64,000 nucleotides of DNA from Bacillus sp. MM2020_4 (GCF_011250555.1 NZ_JAANMZ010000002.1:280019-344018), one strand, 5' to 3'; positions 47,516 through 56,810 are shown, counted from the first letter of the stretch. Notes: generated from the letters alone by a model not told the origin. A program made the numbers and translations.

Positions 47516-48697
47516 CTATATTTTCACACAAAACGATTTAAAAAATTGTATTTCTTGTAACAACATGGGGTAAGTTGTAACTTTTTCCTCTATTTCATTT
47601 AAAAAAGGAAGTAATTTGTCATATTGTTTTTCCGAAATGTAATGTTGGATTAAAAGAATAGCAAATGTATAATATTCATTCGTTGGCAATTCTGGATGTA
47701 AATATTCTCTAATCATTTGCTCATATTTCTTTGAGTCAATCAGTTTTCTTGTTATTTGAATCTGAGTTACCATCGTGTTAAATAAAAGTTTATGAAGTGC
47801 TTCATTTTCAATATTGTTTGTCAATTGGTTGTTGTTATCTATTTCACTAGAGACAGCCACTTCCTCATATACAGGAGATGAAGGATAGTCCACAACAGAA
47901 ATATTCTGTTTTTCTTCCAATTCTAGAACAACTTCACTTTCTAGCATCTCCTCGAATCCAATCTTGTCTTCAATTAGTTGATCCTCGTCCAATTCTAAAT
48001 TATCTGCTTCATATTGTTTCGAGTTGACTGGTAAATCAAGCTCTTCAACATCATGGCTCTCAATTGAATCTAGATGATCCTCTTGGAGTATAATGCTATC
48101 ATCCAAAATTAGCTGCTCTAATTCAGCCAGATAATGTCCCTCTTGTATTTGTAAGTCGTTTTTAGGCTCAATTAAATCATTATCATCATTACTTTTCTCT
48201 ATACTAATGGGATTTATTTCAGCAATGAATGAATCTTCAAGATCATCTTCCGGTACGATCATTTCTTCCATTTCTGTTAAATCATCTTTGAGGTGATGGG
48301 AATCGTTGATTGATTCCGATAGCAGTAAAGATAATTCCTCCTCATTCACTTCTAAAGGTTCCATTTGAATCGGAATGTCTTCAGATAATTGATCCTGTTG
48401 TGGTTCTATTCTATTCTCCCATTCGCTTTCTATCGGTGAATTTTCATCGTTGTTCATGAAAATCATAGCCCCCACCCTTTTATACCCCAACAATGTAGTA
48501 AGTACTATGAGGAGAAATAAAATAAGGACTGTTTGCCATACAGCAAAGACTGATCCGCTTAGAATACCTAATAAGGCAAGAACAAATGATGTTCCAAGGA
48601 TGAACATTTTCCCTTTCGTTGTGAAGCCTAATGGTAAAAAGTATAATATCGGTGCTACAACGATTACCGATAGACATACAAAAATAATTGAGTTCAT
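47516..48697 (-). CDS. Acidic membrane protein of unknown function, first gene of pilus operon
   Basis: The 393-residue protein has two to three hydrophobic segments in the first 70 residues, then about 220 residues very rich in Glu, Asp, Leu and Ile with many short acidic clusters. A helical C-terminal domain of about 90 residues (NTMVTQIQITRKLIDSKKYE, QYDKLLPFLNEIEEKVTTYP) looks TPR-like. I do not recognise a family. It is separated by 80 bases from the PRC-barrel gene and divergent from the minor-pilin operon. GGGGTGAATGA precedes the ATG. A cytoplasmic scaffold is one possibility. Confidence 0.7.
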   Translation of the reverse strand: MNSIIFVCLSVIVVAPILYFLPLGFTTKGKMFILGTSFVLALLGILSGSVFAVWQTVLILFLLIVLTTLLGYKRVGAMIFMNNDENSPIESEWENRIEPQQDQLSEDIPIQMEPLEVNEEELSLLLSESINDSHHLKDDLTEMEEMIVPEDDLEDSFIAEINPISIEKSNDDNDLIEPKNDLQIQEGHYLAELEQLILDDSIILQEDHLDSIESHDVEELDLPVNSKQYEADNLELDEDQLIEDKIGFEEMLESEVVLELEEKQNISVVDYPSSPVYEEVAVSSEIDNNNQLTNNIENEALHKLLFNTMVTQIQITRKLIDSKKYEQMIREYLHPELPTNEYYTFAILLIQHYISEKQYDKLLPFLNEIEEKVTTYPMLLQEIQFFKSFCVKI

Positions 48698-48815
48698 TCA
48701 TTCACCCCATAATAACTAGTATAAAAGAATTACATAAAACAACAATAATTTATTTTTTCCATTATTTTTTGTGTTTTTTCGACTAAGCACGACATTTATA
48801 CACTCTAAAGTATTG

Positions 48816-48821
48816 TATAAT
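48816..48821 (+). promoter_or_regulatory. Possible -10 element of the minor-pilin operon
   Basis: A perfect TATAAT lies 32 bases upstream of the start of the first minor pilin gene. The region 17 bases further upstream is AT-rich with no good TTGACA. The 156-base divergent region 48698-48853 must hold promoters for both directions; I saw no clear ComK box (AAAA-N5-TTTT pairs). Confidence 0.35.
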
Positions 48822-48853
48822 AATAATGGGTATTTTGAAAGGAGGGAGATAAT

Positions 48854-49339
48854 ATGAATCTAAAAAAAATTATTTCTAGTAATAATGGCCTATCGTTGAT
48901 TGAAGTCTTAGTTTCACTTACCATTTTAGGAATCATCTCCATAGGTATTATGAACTTTTTCTCCCAAGCTTACTCTTTTACAAGTTCCAATCAAAATAAA
49001 ACCAACGCCATAAATGTAGCGCGCAATGCCATGATGTATATGGAAAAACAAAGTTTCATTGAGATAAAAGATGAATTTGATCGTAACTCTTCCAAAGAAA
49101 TCTCCCTATTTATTTGCGAGGATCAATATAAAATGTTCTGGGAGGGTGATACAGTTGACCCAATTTGCACTCCCATCCTAGTCAATGGGGTCGAGTACTC
49201 TGTCTCCATTCATGCCGATAATACTGAGGAAGATAAATCATATATTCTTCCCATAACAGTCAGGGTAGAATGGACTAAACGTAAAAAAAGCGATTTTACC
49301 GAACTTGAGGGAGTTATTAAAAGTGAAGATATTCGATGA
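48854..49339 (+). CDS. Minor prepilin, PilV/GspI-like
   Basis: The 161-residue protein has a short leader (MNLKKIISSNNG), cleavage before LSLIEVLVSLTILGIISIGI, Glu at +5, and a head with two cysteines. The SLIEVLVSLTIL pattern is that of PilV/GspI minor pilins. AAAGGAGGGAG precedes the ATG. It starts a three-gene plus-strand operon. Confidence 0.87.
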   Translation: MNLKKIISSNNGLSLIEVLVSLTILGIISIGIMNFFSQAYSFTSSNQNKTNAINVARNAMMYMEKQSFIEIKDEFDRNSSKEISLFICEDQYKMFWEGDTVDPICTPILVNGVEYSVSIHADNTEEDKSYILPITVRVEWTKRKKSDFTELEGVIKSEDIR

Positions 49340-49877
49340 AAAAGGAGTAACTTTAATTGAACTATTAGCAACGCTTACGGTACTAATGGTTGTATTACCT
49401 GTTATATATGGTGTTTTTTCCTCGGGATTGAAGCTCTATAATAAAATTCAAATTGAAGGTCAGCTACGAGACGATGCGGATTACGCTGTAACAATGGTCA
49501 TGAATACCTTTTACTCTTACCCCTTCGATGAAGTTACGGGGTGTGGCGATAATTGCATTGCATTAATAAACAATAAGGCAACAACGGTTAAAAGGGAGGA
49601 AAAAAACTTTTATACCGTAAAAAAGGATCAAGTTCTTACTGAACAAACCTCTATTAAAATTCAATTTCCTGATAATGATGAAAACGGGGAAATTAAAATC
49701 GATGGTAAAAAGTTGGATGTTACCTCAAATTTTGATCATTCAACTATTTCTTATACTTGTCAAAATAACCAAGTATCTTGCGAGGGTGGAAAAGACGGGA
49801 TGATTCATATTGATTTACAACTCAATCATGATCGATTAGAGAAGCCCTTTCATCTTCAAAGCCAATTCGGGTTTTAG
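49323..49877 (+). CDS. Minor prepilin, PilW/GspJ-like
   Basis: The 184-residue protein has a very short leader (VKIFDEKG), cleavage before VTLIELLATLTVLMVVLPVI, Glu at +5, and a head with four cysteines (CGDNC and CQNNQVSC). The Leu-Pro in the helix and the head resemble PilW/GspJ. GAGGGAG lies 9 bases before the GTG at 49323, within the previous gene, so the two overlap by 17 bases. Confidence 0.87.
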   Translation: MKIFDEKGVTLIELLATLTVLMVVLPVIYGVFSSGLKLYNKIQIEGQLRDDADYAVTMVMNTFYSYPFDEVTGCGDNCIALINNKATTVKREEKNFYTVKKDQVLTEQTSIKIQFPDNDENGEIKIDGKKLDVTSNFDHSTISYTCQNNQVSCEGGKDGMIHIDLQLNHDRLEKPFHLQSQFGF

Positions 49878-49891
49878 GGAGTGAACTTTCG

Positions 49892-51895
49892 TTGATTAAT
49901 AACCAAAAAGGAAATGCGCTAATTACTGTCATGCTTATTTCGTTAGTATTTACCGCTCTCGGGTTGGCGATTGTTTCTTCTTCCATTAGCGGAACAAAAC
50001 GCCTAGAAAATCGAAAAACAGATATTAACTTATCTTACAATTCTGTCAAGGTCGTCGAGGAAATCACAACAAATATCACTAAATCATTAGATTCTATTAA
50101 TCTAAAAAGCTTTATGGATAAATCTTCGGGAGAACTGACCATTTATTCTTCCTTCGGGCCGGCACTTGAGAATATGCTGCATGATTCCTTAAATACGATT
50201 TCTGAAAACGATAGAGAAAAGATTGAATGTCTGAGCATTGTTGATGAGAGCGGTGATACTGTCAAAGAGGTTGCTTCATCAAACATTTGTATCAACGATT
50301 TATCTGGGTTTAAACCCTATCATATTAAAACGGATCAAGATTTTACCCGTGTATTTGAAATTGTCCTTATCACCAAAAATCCCAATCAACAGCAAGGGAA
50401 AATAAATAGAACGATTCGAAAACGAATCATTCTTTCACCACTTCCAAGCTTTTTGAAATACGCAGTGGGTTCTACTTCAACAGATGAGGATTCTGGGCTA
50501 TTTTTAAACGGCTCTCCAAACCTTAATGGAAATGTTTATGGCAATAAATTAACAATTAATGAAGATGCAAAATACCAGCTTAGAGATACTAGTTGGAAAA
50601 CAAAAGAAACACCCATGCCATCAATCGTTGGCGATCTCTATAGTAGTACGGCAAATCTACTGCCAGTAATTAAGAATGAAAATAACTTTTATAAAAAAGA
50701 TGTCCCCGCCCTTAAACATGATAGCCAATTTGTTGATATCAATTTTGCCGAATCGTTTAAAGAGCAAACCAATAAAATCAGCGCAAAGACTGGAATTTTA
50801 CCTCCTAGTTCCGCGATTGGAAGTACGTTTAAAGAGGAACTTATTAATAATATTAAAGCGCAAAAGTTTTCCAATACACCTGGGATGACTGAAATTAACA
50901 AGGAGGACGTCATCAATAAACCATTATCGATTGTCGAAAAAGGGGAAAATACCCTAATCGACAGCTATATGATTGAGAGCGGGACTGACCCAATCAACTA
51001 CCCTGATTCCGTTACAATTAATGGCGATTTGGTCGTTATGAGCAGCGGAAATTCAATTAATTTTGGTGATGACCTGGTAGTCGACGGTGATCTTTACGTT
51101 GTTAGTTATAAAAATATATCATTGAATAATATATTTGTTACTGGTGATATTCACCTAATAAATTTTGACGGAAAATTACTAGTCAACGATACGATTATTT
51201 GTGGCGGCACTCTAGCTGTGGAATCCAATGCTGCAAATCAAACAAGTAATGGTATCGAGCTAAATGGCGATATTATTACCGGGGGAAATTTATCACTATA
51301 TCCCATTGATACCACTATTAAGGTTAACAAAAACATTGTGGTTAACGGGGCCTTTACCATTTTAGGAAATGATGAATTAGCTCAAGAAACTAAAGCATCA
51401 AATGAAAATGATGAGGTAATCTTTTCCTCTGTTGTGTATGTCGGGGGGACAACTTCCATTTCAAATGTAAATATTCTGGGGGCCGAAAACAGAGAGTTAA
51501 TTCTCTTAGGGAATAAAGATTTGATGATAACAAGGATAAATGAATTTCAAAATTTTGATCCTTTAGCTGAAAATAACAAAGAATATATACCGGAACTAGA
51601 CAACACCATTAAACCATTAAAAGCCTTTTTCTATACGGAAGCAAATGCAGAGCTCTATGGGGTCGGCTCTCTTTTCTATATCGATGGCGGGTTATTTGCA
51701 AAGAAAAGGTTAGAGATTAATGCCATCCGGGGTGAGGTAAAAAATATCAATGACCTTCCATCAAGATTATTCCAAGAGGATAAACTTTCTCGATTCATTG
51801 TTCATTTTAATGATGAAGTTTTATTGCAAAAAATTGATGCCCTTCCAATTGTTGAACACCTGCAAATCTATTCTGATGAGCTTATTATTGAATAA
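49892..51895 (+). CDS. PilX-like protein fused to bactofilin-like beta region
   Basis: The 667-residue protein has an N-terminal pilin-like segment (MINNQKG before NALITVMLISLVFTALGLAI) that lacks Glu5, as in PilX/GspK minor pilins. Residues about 60-190 resemble the pilus-assembly PilX N-terminal type. From about 360 to 500 there are repeating short strands (TINGDLVVMS, VVDGDLYVVS, FVTGDIHLIN, ELNGDIITGG, VVNGAFTILG) like a bactofilin/polymer-forming beta helix. It may cap the minor-pilin complex. GGGAGTG precedes a TTG start. A strong terminator follows. Confidence 0.8.
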   Translation: MINNQKGNALITVMLISLVFTALGLAIVSSSISGTKRLENRKTDINLSYNSVKVVEEITTNITKSLDSINLKSFMDKSSGELTIYSSFGPALENMLHDSLNTISENDREKIECLSIVDESGDTVKEVASSNICINDLSGFKPYHIKTDQDFTRVFEIVLITKNPNQQQGKINRTIRKRIILSPLPSFLKYAVGSTSTDEDSGLFLNGSPNLNGNVYGNKLTINEDAKYQLRDTSWKTKETPMPSIVGDLYSSTANLLPVIKNENNFYKKDVPALKHDSQFVDINFAESFKEQTNKISAKTGILPPSSAIGSTFKEELINNIKAQKFSNTPGMTEINKEDVINKPLSIVEKGENTLIDSYMIESGTDPINYPDSVTINGDLVVMSSGNSINFGDDLVVDGDLYVVSYKNISLNNIFVTGDIHLINFDGKLLVNDTIICGGTLAVESNAANQTSNGIELNGDIITGGNLSLYPIDTTIKVNKNIVVNGAFTILGNDELAQETKASNENDEVIFSSVVYVGGTTSISNVNILGAENRELILLGNKDLMITRINEFQNFDPLAENNKEYIPELDNTIKPLKAFFYTEANAELYGVGSLFYIDGGLFAKKRLEINAIRGEVKNINDLPSRLFQEDKLSRFIVHFNDEVLLQKIDALPIVEHLQIYSDELIIE

Positions 51896-51928
51896 AAAAA
51901 CTCGTTTCCGTTTGGAAACGAGTTTTTT
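51894..51928. terminator. Bidirectional terminator between minor-pilin operon and VWA gene
   Basis: AAAACTCGTTTCC pairs with GGAAACGAGTTTT around a 4-base loop, with A and T runs outside. It serves both convergent genes. Confidence 0.9.
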
Positions 51929-51931
51929 CCT

Positions 51932-54778
51932 TTACCAGCGGCCTTCTCCGGTAGTCCCATTATCAGTATTTGCACTATCCTCATTGGTTACTTCAAATAG
52001 CGCTGAATCCTTTGGTTTACTTCCGTCCTTCTGTTCTTCTGCTGTTGCTTTAACAGTCGAATACCCAATATTTTTCCCAATAATATACCACTTTCCATTT
52101 TCATTCTTTACTTCCACTTTATCCAAAAATGAAGTTGTAACAGAACTAATAGTTTTTTTAGTAGCATTGGTTGGATTAAAAATTAGCAGATTATCAATAG
52201 CAATCTTTTCACCAGGTTGAATTTTAAATACTGCCTTTTTAAATTTTACTTCTTTTAATGGAATATATGGATCTGTTACATACACCGGCACCCGAACACT
52301 TAGATCCGATCCGTCTTTAGTTTTTATTAATAAGTCAGTATCACCTTCAGATACACCTAAAACTCTATTCTCACCTGTTAATACAGCAATATCAGGTTTA
52401 ATGATCGTTATTTCTAGGTTTTTATTCGTGGCATCAATGGGTAGCAGGTTGACTGTGAATGGAATCGAACTACCTACTTCCACTTCAATTGATGCGGGAT
52501 CAACCTTGATGGAAGTTATCTTTCTTTGTATCGTGATGATTTTTTCAACAATAAGATCATCTAAGGCAAATCCACCTACTGCTTTTATTTTTACTGTATT
52601 CATTCCAGTAGTTCTTAGCGGGATAGAATCACTTGCATTAAATTCAGTCCAAGTTGGATTCTGTGGATTACTGAAATAATAATATTTCACATCTTTCCCA
52701 GCTACCGTTTTCGATAATTTTACATCTACAAACTCATTTGTTACGGCACCACTACTATAAGAATTACCGGATTCCTTACCTATCAATTCAAAATCAGGAA
52801 CAAGGTAGACAAGTACTTTTTCACCATCGTAGTAAGTAACCTCTATTGTTTTATTTAATGAACCATTTACAAAAGTCATATCTTTGATTGGTTTATTCTT
52901 TAGGCTATAGTCATTTGGGAACTCCGTTTGCGATATGATATTCTTCGTATTATCATTCATTTTCGTAATGATCCCTAATGCATCTCCATCATATACATTA
53001 CTAGGAAATTCATTCAGTCTAACCTTCATATTTATAATCTGGTTAGATGCCGGGATAGTTGTCTCCTGACTCTGTGTAAAGCGACTATCCTTGTACTGTA
53101 AAATAGCTGTAGGCATCTTGGTATTACTTAATGCCCAGTCAGCTTGTAATTTTAATGAAGTTGTGACCTGACTAGGTGTAAATATCCCACTTTTATAATT
53201 AACCGTCTGGGCTAGGTCAATTTGAGCTGCAGGTTTCCCATTATAGGTGATCGAATTGACCCCTGCTGTAGGATAGATTGATACGCCATCAGGCAGTGGC
53301 TGTATCAATTTTAAATTACTTAACAAACCAGATACTTGATTATTTACAAGTCCGTAAGGCGACAAAGAATATGAAACAGTAAATTGATTTGTTGTCTGAC
53401 TTACATTTGATACTTTAATTAAATTATCTACCGTATTGGATACCCCTGATAAGTTCATGGCACCTTTAAAACTGGACGGTGCATCCGCTTTAACATCAAT
53501 TGAAACTGGTTCATGTGATAACGGAATCGTTTGCCCATTTAAATTTTTATATGTTAATTTTATATTATCAAATGTGTATGTGGTAATATCCGTGAAGCTA
53601 AAAGGTAAACTTACATCAATTGGTTGATTAACTGATTGTCCAATCGGAAAGCTAAAATTAGCTTTTAAAATTACCACATTCCCCTCTAACCTGGCATCAG
53701 ATCCTTCTAACAGATTTACCTTCCCATTAAACTTGCTAAGATCAATTTTCACCTCTGCATCTATTGCAGGTGTAGCTATGTCTTTTGAAATATCCTGAAA
53801 AATACTTGATATATTGTCTTGGTTTGCTTGGCGGGCTGTTACACCTGTCTTGGATGAAAGCTCACGTAAATAAGACATATCGACCTCAGAATCACTTCCA
53901 AATCCAATAGAAAACAGTTTAATATTCTTCTCAGCCAGCTTGTTTGCCATTGAAATTCCATGATTTTTAATACTGTTTATAGCTTGGGTATTGCTTATAT
54001 TTTTACTCGTCTTTGTACCATTAATCTCATAATAGACTTTATTACTCATATTAGACCCGGTCCCATACATTTCATAATGGACAGGAATATTTTCCGTCAC
54101 TTGCTTGGTTTCATAGACTGGTTCATCCTTGCAAATAAACCAAAAACACGATTCTTTAGTCCCGGTCTGCACTTTTTTAGTATACGTGATTGGTTCATTA
54201 TAAATAGAAAATGTTGGCTCTCCGTCGGTCATGAAAATAATATATTTATTATTTTGTGACCCATCTAATAGATTAATAGCTTTCTCAAAAGATTGGGTGT
54301 AATTAGTCCCACCCTCTGCTTTAAGATCCTTCACGGTTTGATTGATTAAATCTAAACCCGCATTTACAGTTGTTGGGGAAAAATTAACTACTTGTTCTAC
54401 ATCAGAACTAAAAGAAATAAAAGAAAAACGATCACGTGGTCCTGCATTTTTCTTAAAGAAACTAACAGCCTCAGTCATCGCATCCTTTGCACTTTGAAAT
54501 TTCTTCGGATTCTTTCCCGACTCATTCATAGAACCTGATTTATCAAAGATAAAAACAACATCAATAGGATCACGGTTAGCACTGGTTGATACTCCCGATG
54601 GCATCAAGTGTACATTGAGACTTCCTTGAGCGTTCTCTCCTTGAGGCTTTACAATCACACTTTGGGATGGACTTACACTGAAGTCGACCTTTGGTGCACT
54701 ATCAGCTGAGACCGAATTTCCCATTCCTAATAAAATAAAAAATATAATAATACCGAACATTACTGATATTTTCCTCAT
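51932..54778 (-). CDS. Secreted VWA-domain protein, candidate pilus tip adhesin
   Basis: The 948-residue protein has a Sec signal peptide (SVSA then DSAPK, cut after about residue 25) and a VWA domain (about 70-335) with an intact MIDAS (DKSGS at 79-83, Thr158 in GGTNYT, Asp185 in MTDGEP). An insert of about 75 residues (190-265) carries Cys211 and Cys216. Several beta-rich repeats follow, with a Big2-like domain near 760-840 (VDPASIEVEVGSS). There is no LPXTG signal or C-terminal anchor. AAAGGAGG precedes the ATG. It converges on the minor-pilin operon, recalling PilY1 next to pilVWX. Adhesin role is inferred. Confidence 0.8.
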   Translation of the reverse strand: MRKISVMFGIIIFFILLGMGNSVSADSAPKVDFSVSPSQSVIVKPQGENAQGSLNVHLMPSGVSTSANRDPIDVVFIFDKSGSMNESGKNPKKFQSAKDAMTEAVSFFKKNAGPRDRFSFISFSSDVEQVVNFSPTTVNAGLDLINQTVKDLKAEGGTNYTQSFEKAINLLDGSQNNKYIIFMTDGEPTFSIYNEPITYTKKVQTGTKESCFWFICKDEPVYETKQVTENIPVHYEMYGTGSNMSNKVYYEINGTKTSKNISNTQAINSIKNHGISMANKLAEKNIKLFSIGFGSDSEVDMSYLRELSSKTGVTARQANQDNISSIFQDISKDIATPAIDAEVKIDLSKFNGKVNLLEGSDARLEGNVVILKANFSFPIGQSVNQPIDVSLPFSFTDITTYTFDNIKLTYKNLNGQTIPLSHEPVSIDVKADAPSSFKGAMNLSGVSNTVDNLIKVSNVSQTTNQFTVSYSLSPYGLVNNQVSGLLSNLKLIQPLPDGVSIYPTAGVNSITYNGKPAAQIDLAQTVNYKSGIFTPSQVTTSLKLQADWALSNTKMPTAILQYKDSRFTQSQETTIPASNQIINMKVRLNEFPSNVYDGDALGIITKMNDNTKNIISQTEFPNDYSLKNKPIKDMTFVNGSLNKTIEVTYYDGEKVLVYLVPDFELIGKESGNSYSSGAVTNEFVDVKLSKTVAGKDVKYYYFSNPQNPTWTEFNASDSIPLRTTGMNTVKIKAVGGFALDDLIVEKIITIQRKITSIKVDPASIEVEVGSSIPFTVNLLPIDATNKNLEITIIKPDIAVLTGENRVLGVSEGDTDLLIKTKDGSDLSVRVPVYVTDPYIPLKEVKFKKAVFKIQPGEKIAIDNLLIFNPTNATKKTISSVTTSFLDKVEVKNENGKWYIIGKNIGYSTVKATAEEQKDGSKPKDSALFEVTNEDSANTDNGTTGEGRW

Positions 54779-54941
54779 GGTAAATGATGCCTCCTTTCTT
54801 TCTCCTATATTTATATAAACTGATACTTTTTGCCTATTATATTACTATTAGTATATCAAATCCCCTAAATGCACAAAATACTTTTTTTGTAGCAATTTGG
54901 ATTTATTTTTATTAATACGTCGAAAAATAAACTTACTATTA

Positions 54942-54975
54942 CAAAAAAACGGCCAATTCGTGAGAATCGGCCTTC
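54942..54975 (-). terminator. Terminator of the diguanylate cyclase gene
   Basis: On the minus strand GGCCGATT pairs with AATTGGCC (one G-U) around a short loop, followed by seven T residues. The gap 54779-55032 holds this and the VWA upstream region, nothing else clear. Confidence 0.8.
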
Positions 54976-55032
54976 TTTTCTATTTCAGGGTATTTAAATG
55001 TAAAAATCTTTATCCATTTCATCATCACCCTG

Positions 55033-56748
55033 TTAACAAGATGAATACTCCGCCACCCGATTCCTTCCTGCTCGCTTTGCCCCGACATAAAGGGCCCTGT
55101 CGGCATGTCGAATCAAGGCAAGGGCGTCCTCGGCATTTTCTGGTGCTGTTGCAACACCAATAGAAACGGTTATCTTCACCTGCTGCTGTTTCTGATCCAT
55201 GGATTGTTGCAGGGTGAATGGCCAGTTGGCAATCGACTGTCTGATCAGTTCAGCCATTTGGAGGGCATCCTCTTTTGTTACGTCAGGCAGGAGAACAACG
55301 AATTCTTCACCGCCATATCGGGCAACTGTGCCGCGATTGGCTATTAACTTATCGAGCCTGTTTGCAAGTTCACAAAGAATTTCATTTCCGCTTTGATGAC
55401 CATACGTATCATTAATTTGTTTAAAGTGATCAATATCAAGAATAATCAAGGACAACATGTTCCGCTCGAAAGTAGTCAGTCTTTCAAATTCCTCGTTTAA
55501 CACCTTTTCAAAATATCGATAGTTATAAAGTTTTGTTAAAGCACAGCGCTCACTTTGCATTTTCGTTCGTTCATAATGCTTGGCATTTTCCATGGCCACC
55601 GCAAAGTATGAACATAAAATATCAACAATCATGAGTTGATATTTCTCATATGCTCGTTTTCGTTTCGAAGCGAGTAACAGCACCCCAATAACGTTCTTAC
55701 TTTTTACGATTGGAACACATAAAATACTTTCTACGTCGCCAGGGATGTAATTCATCGGGATCCCACGCCATTGCATTCTTGCAGTATAAAATACTGCTTT
55801 TTGTTTAGACCAGGTTGTACCAACTATGCCATCGTCTTTTTTAAATGCTGGCAGTTCATTTATGCTAACCTCACCGGCTTCTATATGACGGATTAATTTC
55901 AGCTCATTATCACTCACTTCTAGTATATAGGCATAATCAACCGGGAGCATTTCACAAAGTTTTTGGATAAAGAGGTTAACGACATCATCAACCTGCAAAC
56001 GTTCGGCCATCTGATGACCAATTTCAGCTGCCTTTTGTAAATATTCATTTATTTTTTCACTCGAATAATAGAGGTTAAAAATGATCGACAGGCTTACAAA
56101 TGGAACACCGACAAATATAATGGCCAATAATCCCACTTGGTTATAAAGAATATATAATACAAAACCAATTGGAAAAGTAATTAACGTAGTAATAGTTTCG
56201 ACAAAAAAGTCCTTCCCAAAATACGGCTCTTTACTCTTATAAATAACATAAAGGTTAAAGGATATGATGATTTGATTTAAGGAATAATATAATACAATGT
56301 ATATGACTGCAAGCCAAAGTGAATGGGGAACTCCAGATAGATTAGGGCGGACCTGACCGCCGAGTAAATAATAGATTAACCCGCTAAAAAAAGAAACGAG
56401 AAAGAACATAATCAGATTAAGCGGCAAACGGAATAGCTGCCCTTTTTGAAGAACCTTTAACTTAAGTAGTAAGGCAATGACTGCAAACTGGGCATAAAGA
56501 ATTTCAACAAATAACCCAAATCGTAAAAATGTTGCAAGGGCCACCCATTGGATTACAAATATAAACACATCATTGATAACAATTGGCATAACCGCGACGA
56601 CAGTTGTGAGCAGTAGAAATGCCAACAAGTCGACCCAATTATCAGATAGATGAGGAGGGTATGTTTTATAGGTAAACCACAATCCTGCTGGAACCATTAA
56701 AAACCAAATTAGAAAAGCAATTTTTTTCACCGTAGGGTTTACCTTCAT
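55033..56748 (-). CDS. Membrane GAF-GGDEF diguanylate cyclase
   Basis: The 571-residue protein has about seven N-terminal membrane helices (1-210), a GAF domain (about 235-390) and a C-terminal GGDEF domain with the active motif ARYGGEEFVVLLPD and the LDIDHFKQINDTYGH region. It should make cyclic di-GMP. The inhibitory RxxD site is replaced by ANRG, so product inhibition may be lost. AAGGAGG favours the second ATG (56748). It lies between folC and the pilus locus, with its own terminator. Confidence 0.92.
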   Translation of the reverse strand: MKVNPTVKKIAFLIWFLMVPAGLWFTYKTYPPHLSDNWVDLLAFLLLTTVVAVMPIVINDVFIFVIQWVALATFLRFGLFVEILYAQFAVIALLLKLKVLQKGQLFRLPLNLIMFFLVSFFSGLIYYLLGGQVRPNLSGVPHSLWLAVIYIVLYYSLNQIIISFNLYVIYKSKEPYFGKDFFVETITTLITFPIGFVLYILYNQVGLLAIIFVGVPFVSLSIIFNLYYSSEKINEYLQKAAEIGHQMAERLQVDDVVNLFIQKLCEMLPVDYAYILEVSDNELKLIRHIEAGEVSINELPAFKKDDGIVGTTWSKQKAVFYTARMQWRGIPMNYIPGDVESILCVPIVKSKNVIGVLLLASKRKRAYEKYQLMIVDILCSYFAVAMENAKHYERTKMQSERCALTKLYNYRYFEKVLNEEFERLTTFERNMLSLIILDIDHFKQINDTYGHQSGNEILCELANRLDKLIANRGTVARYGGEEFVVLLPDVTKEDALQMAELIRQSIANWPFTLQQSMDQKQQQVKITVSIGVATAPENAEDALALIRHADRALYVGAKRAGRNRVAEYSSC

Positions 56749-56810
56749 CATAATCCTCCTTCCCCATTATTTTTAATTCAAAGTAAGTTTATCAAATAAT
56801 AGTACGCTTG

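Noticed and set aside
37429..48697. The pilus operon as a comG competence or type II secretion operon
   Set aside because: PilT and the PilM-PilN-PilO set are present and no secretin is seen, which fits a type IVa pilus rather than either alternative.
48698..48853. ComK binding sites before the pilus operons
   Set aside because: The region is AT-rich but I found no properly spaced AAAA-N5-TTTT pair.
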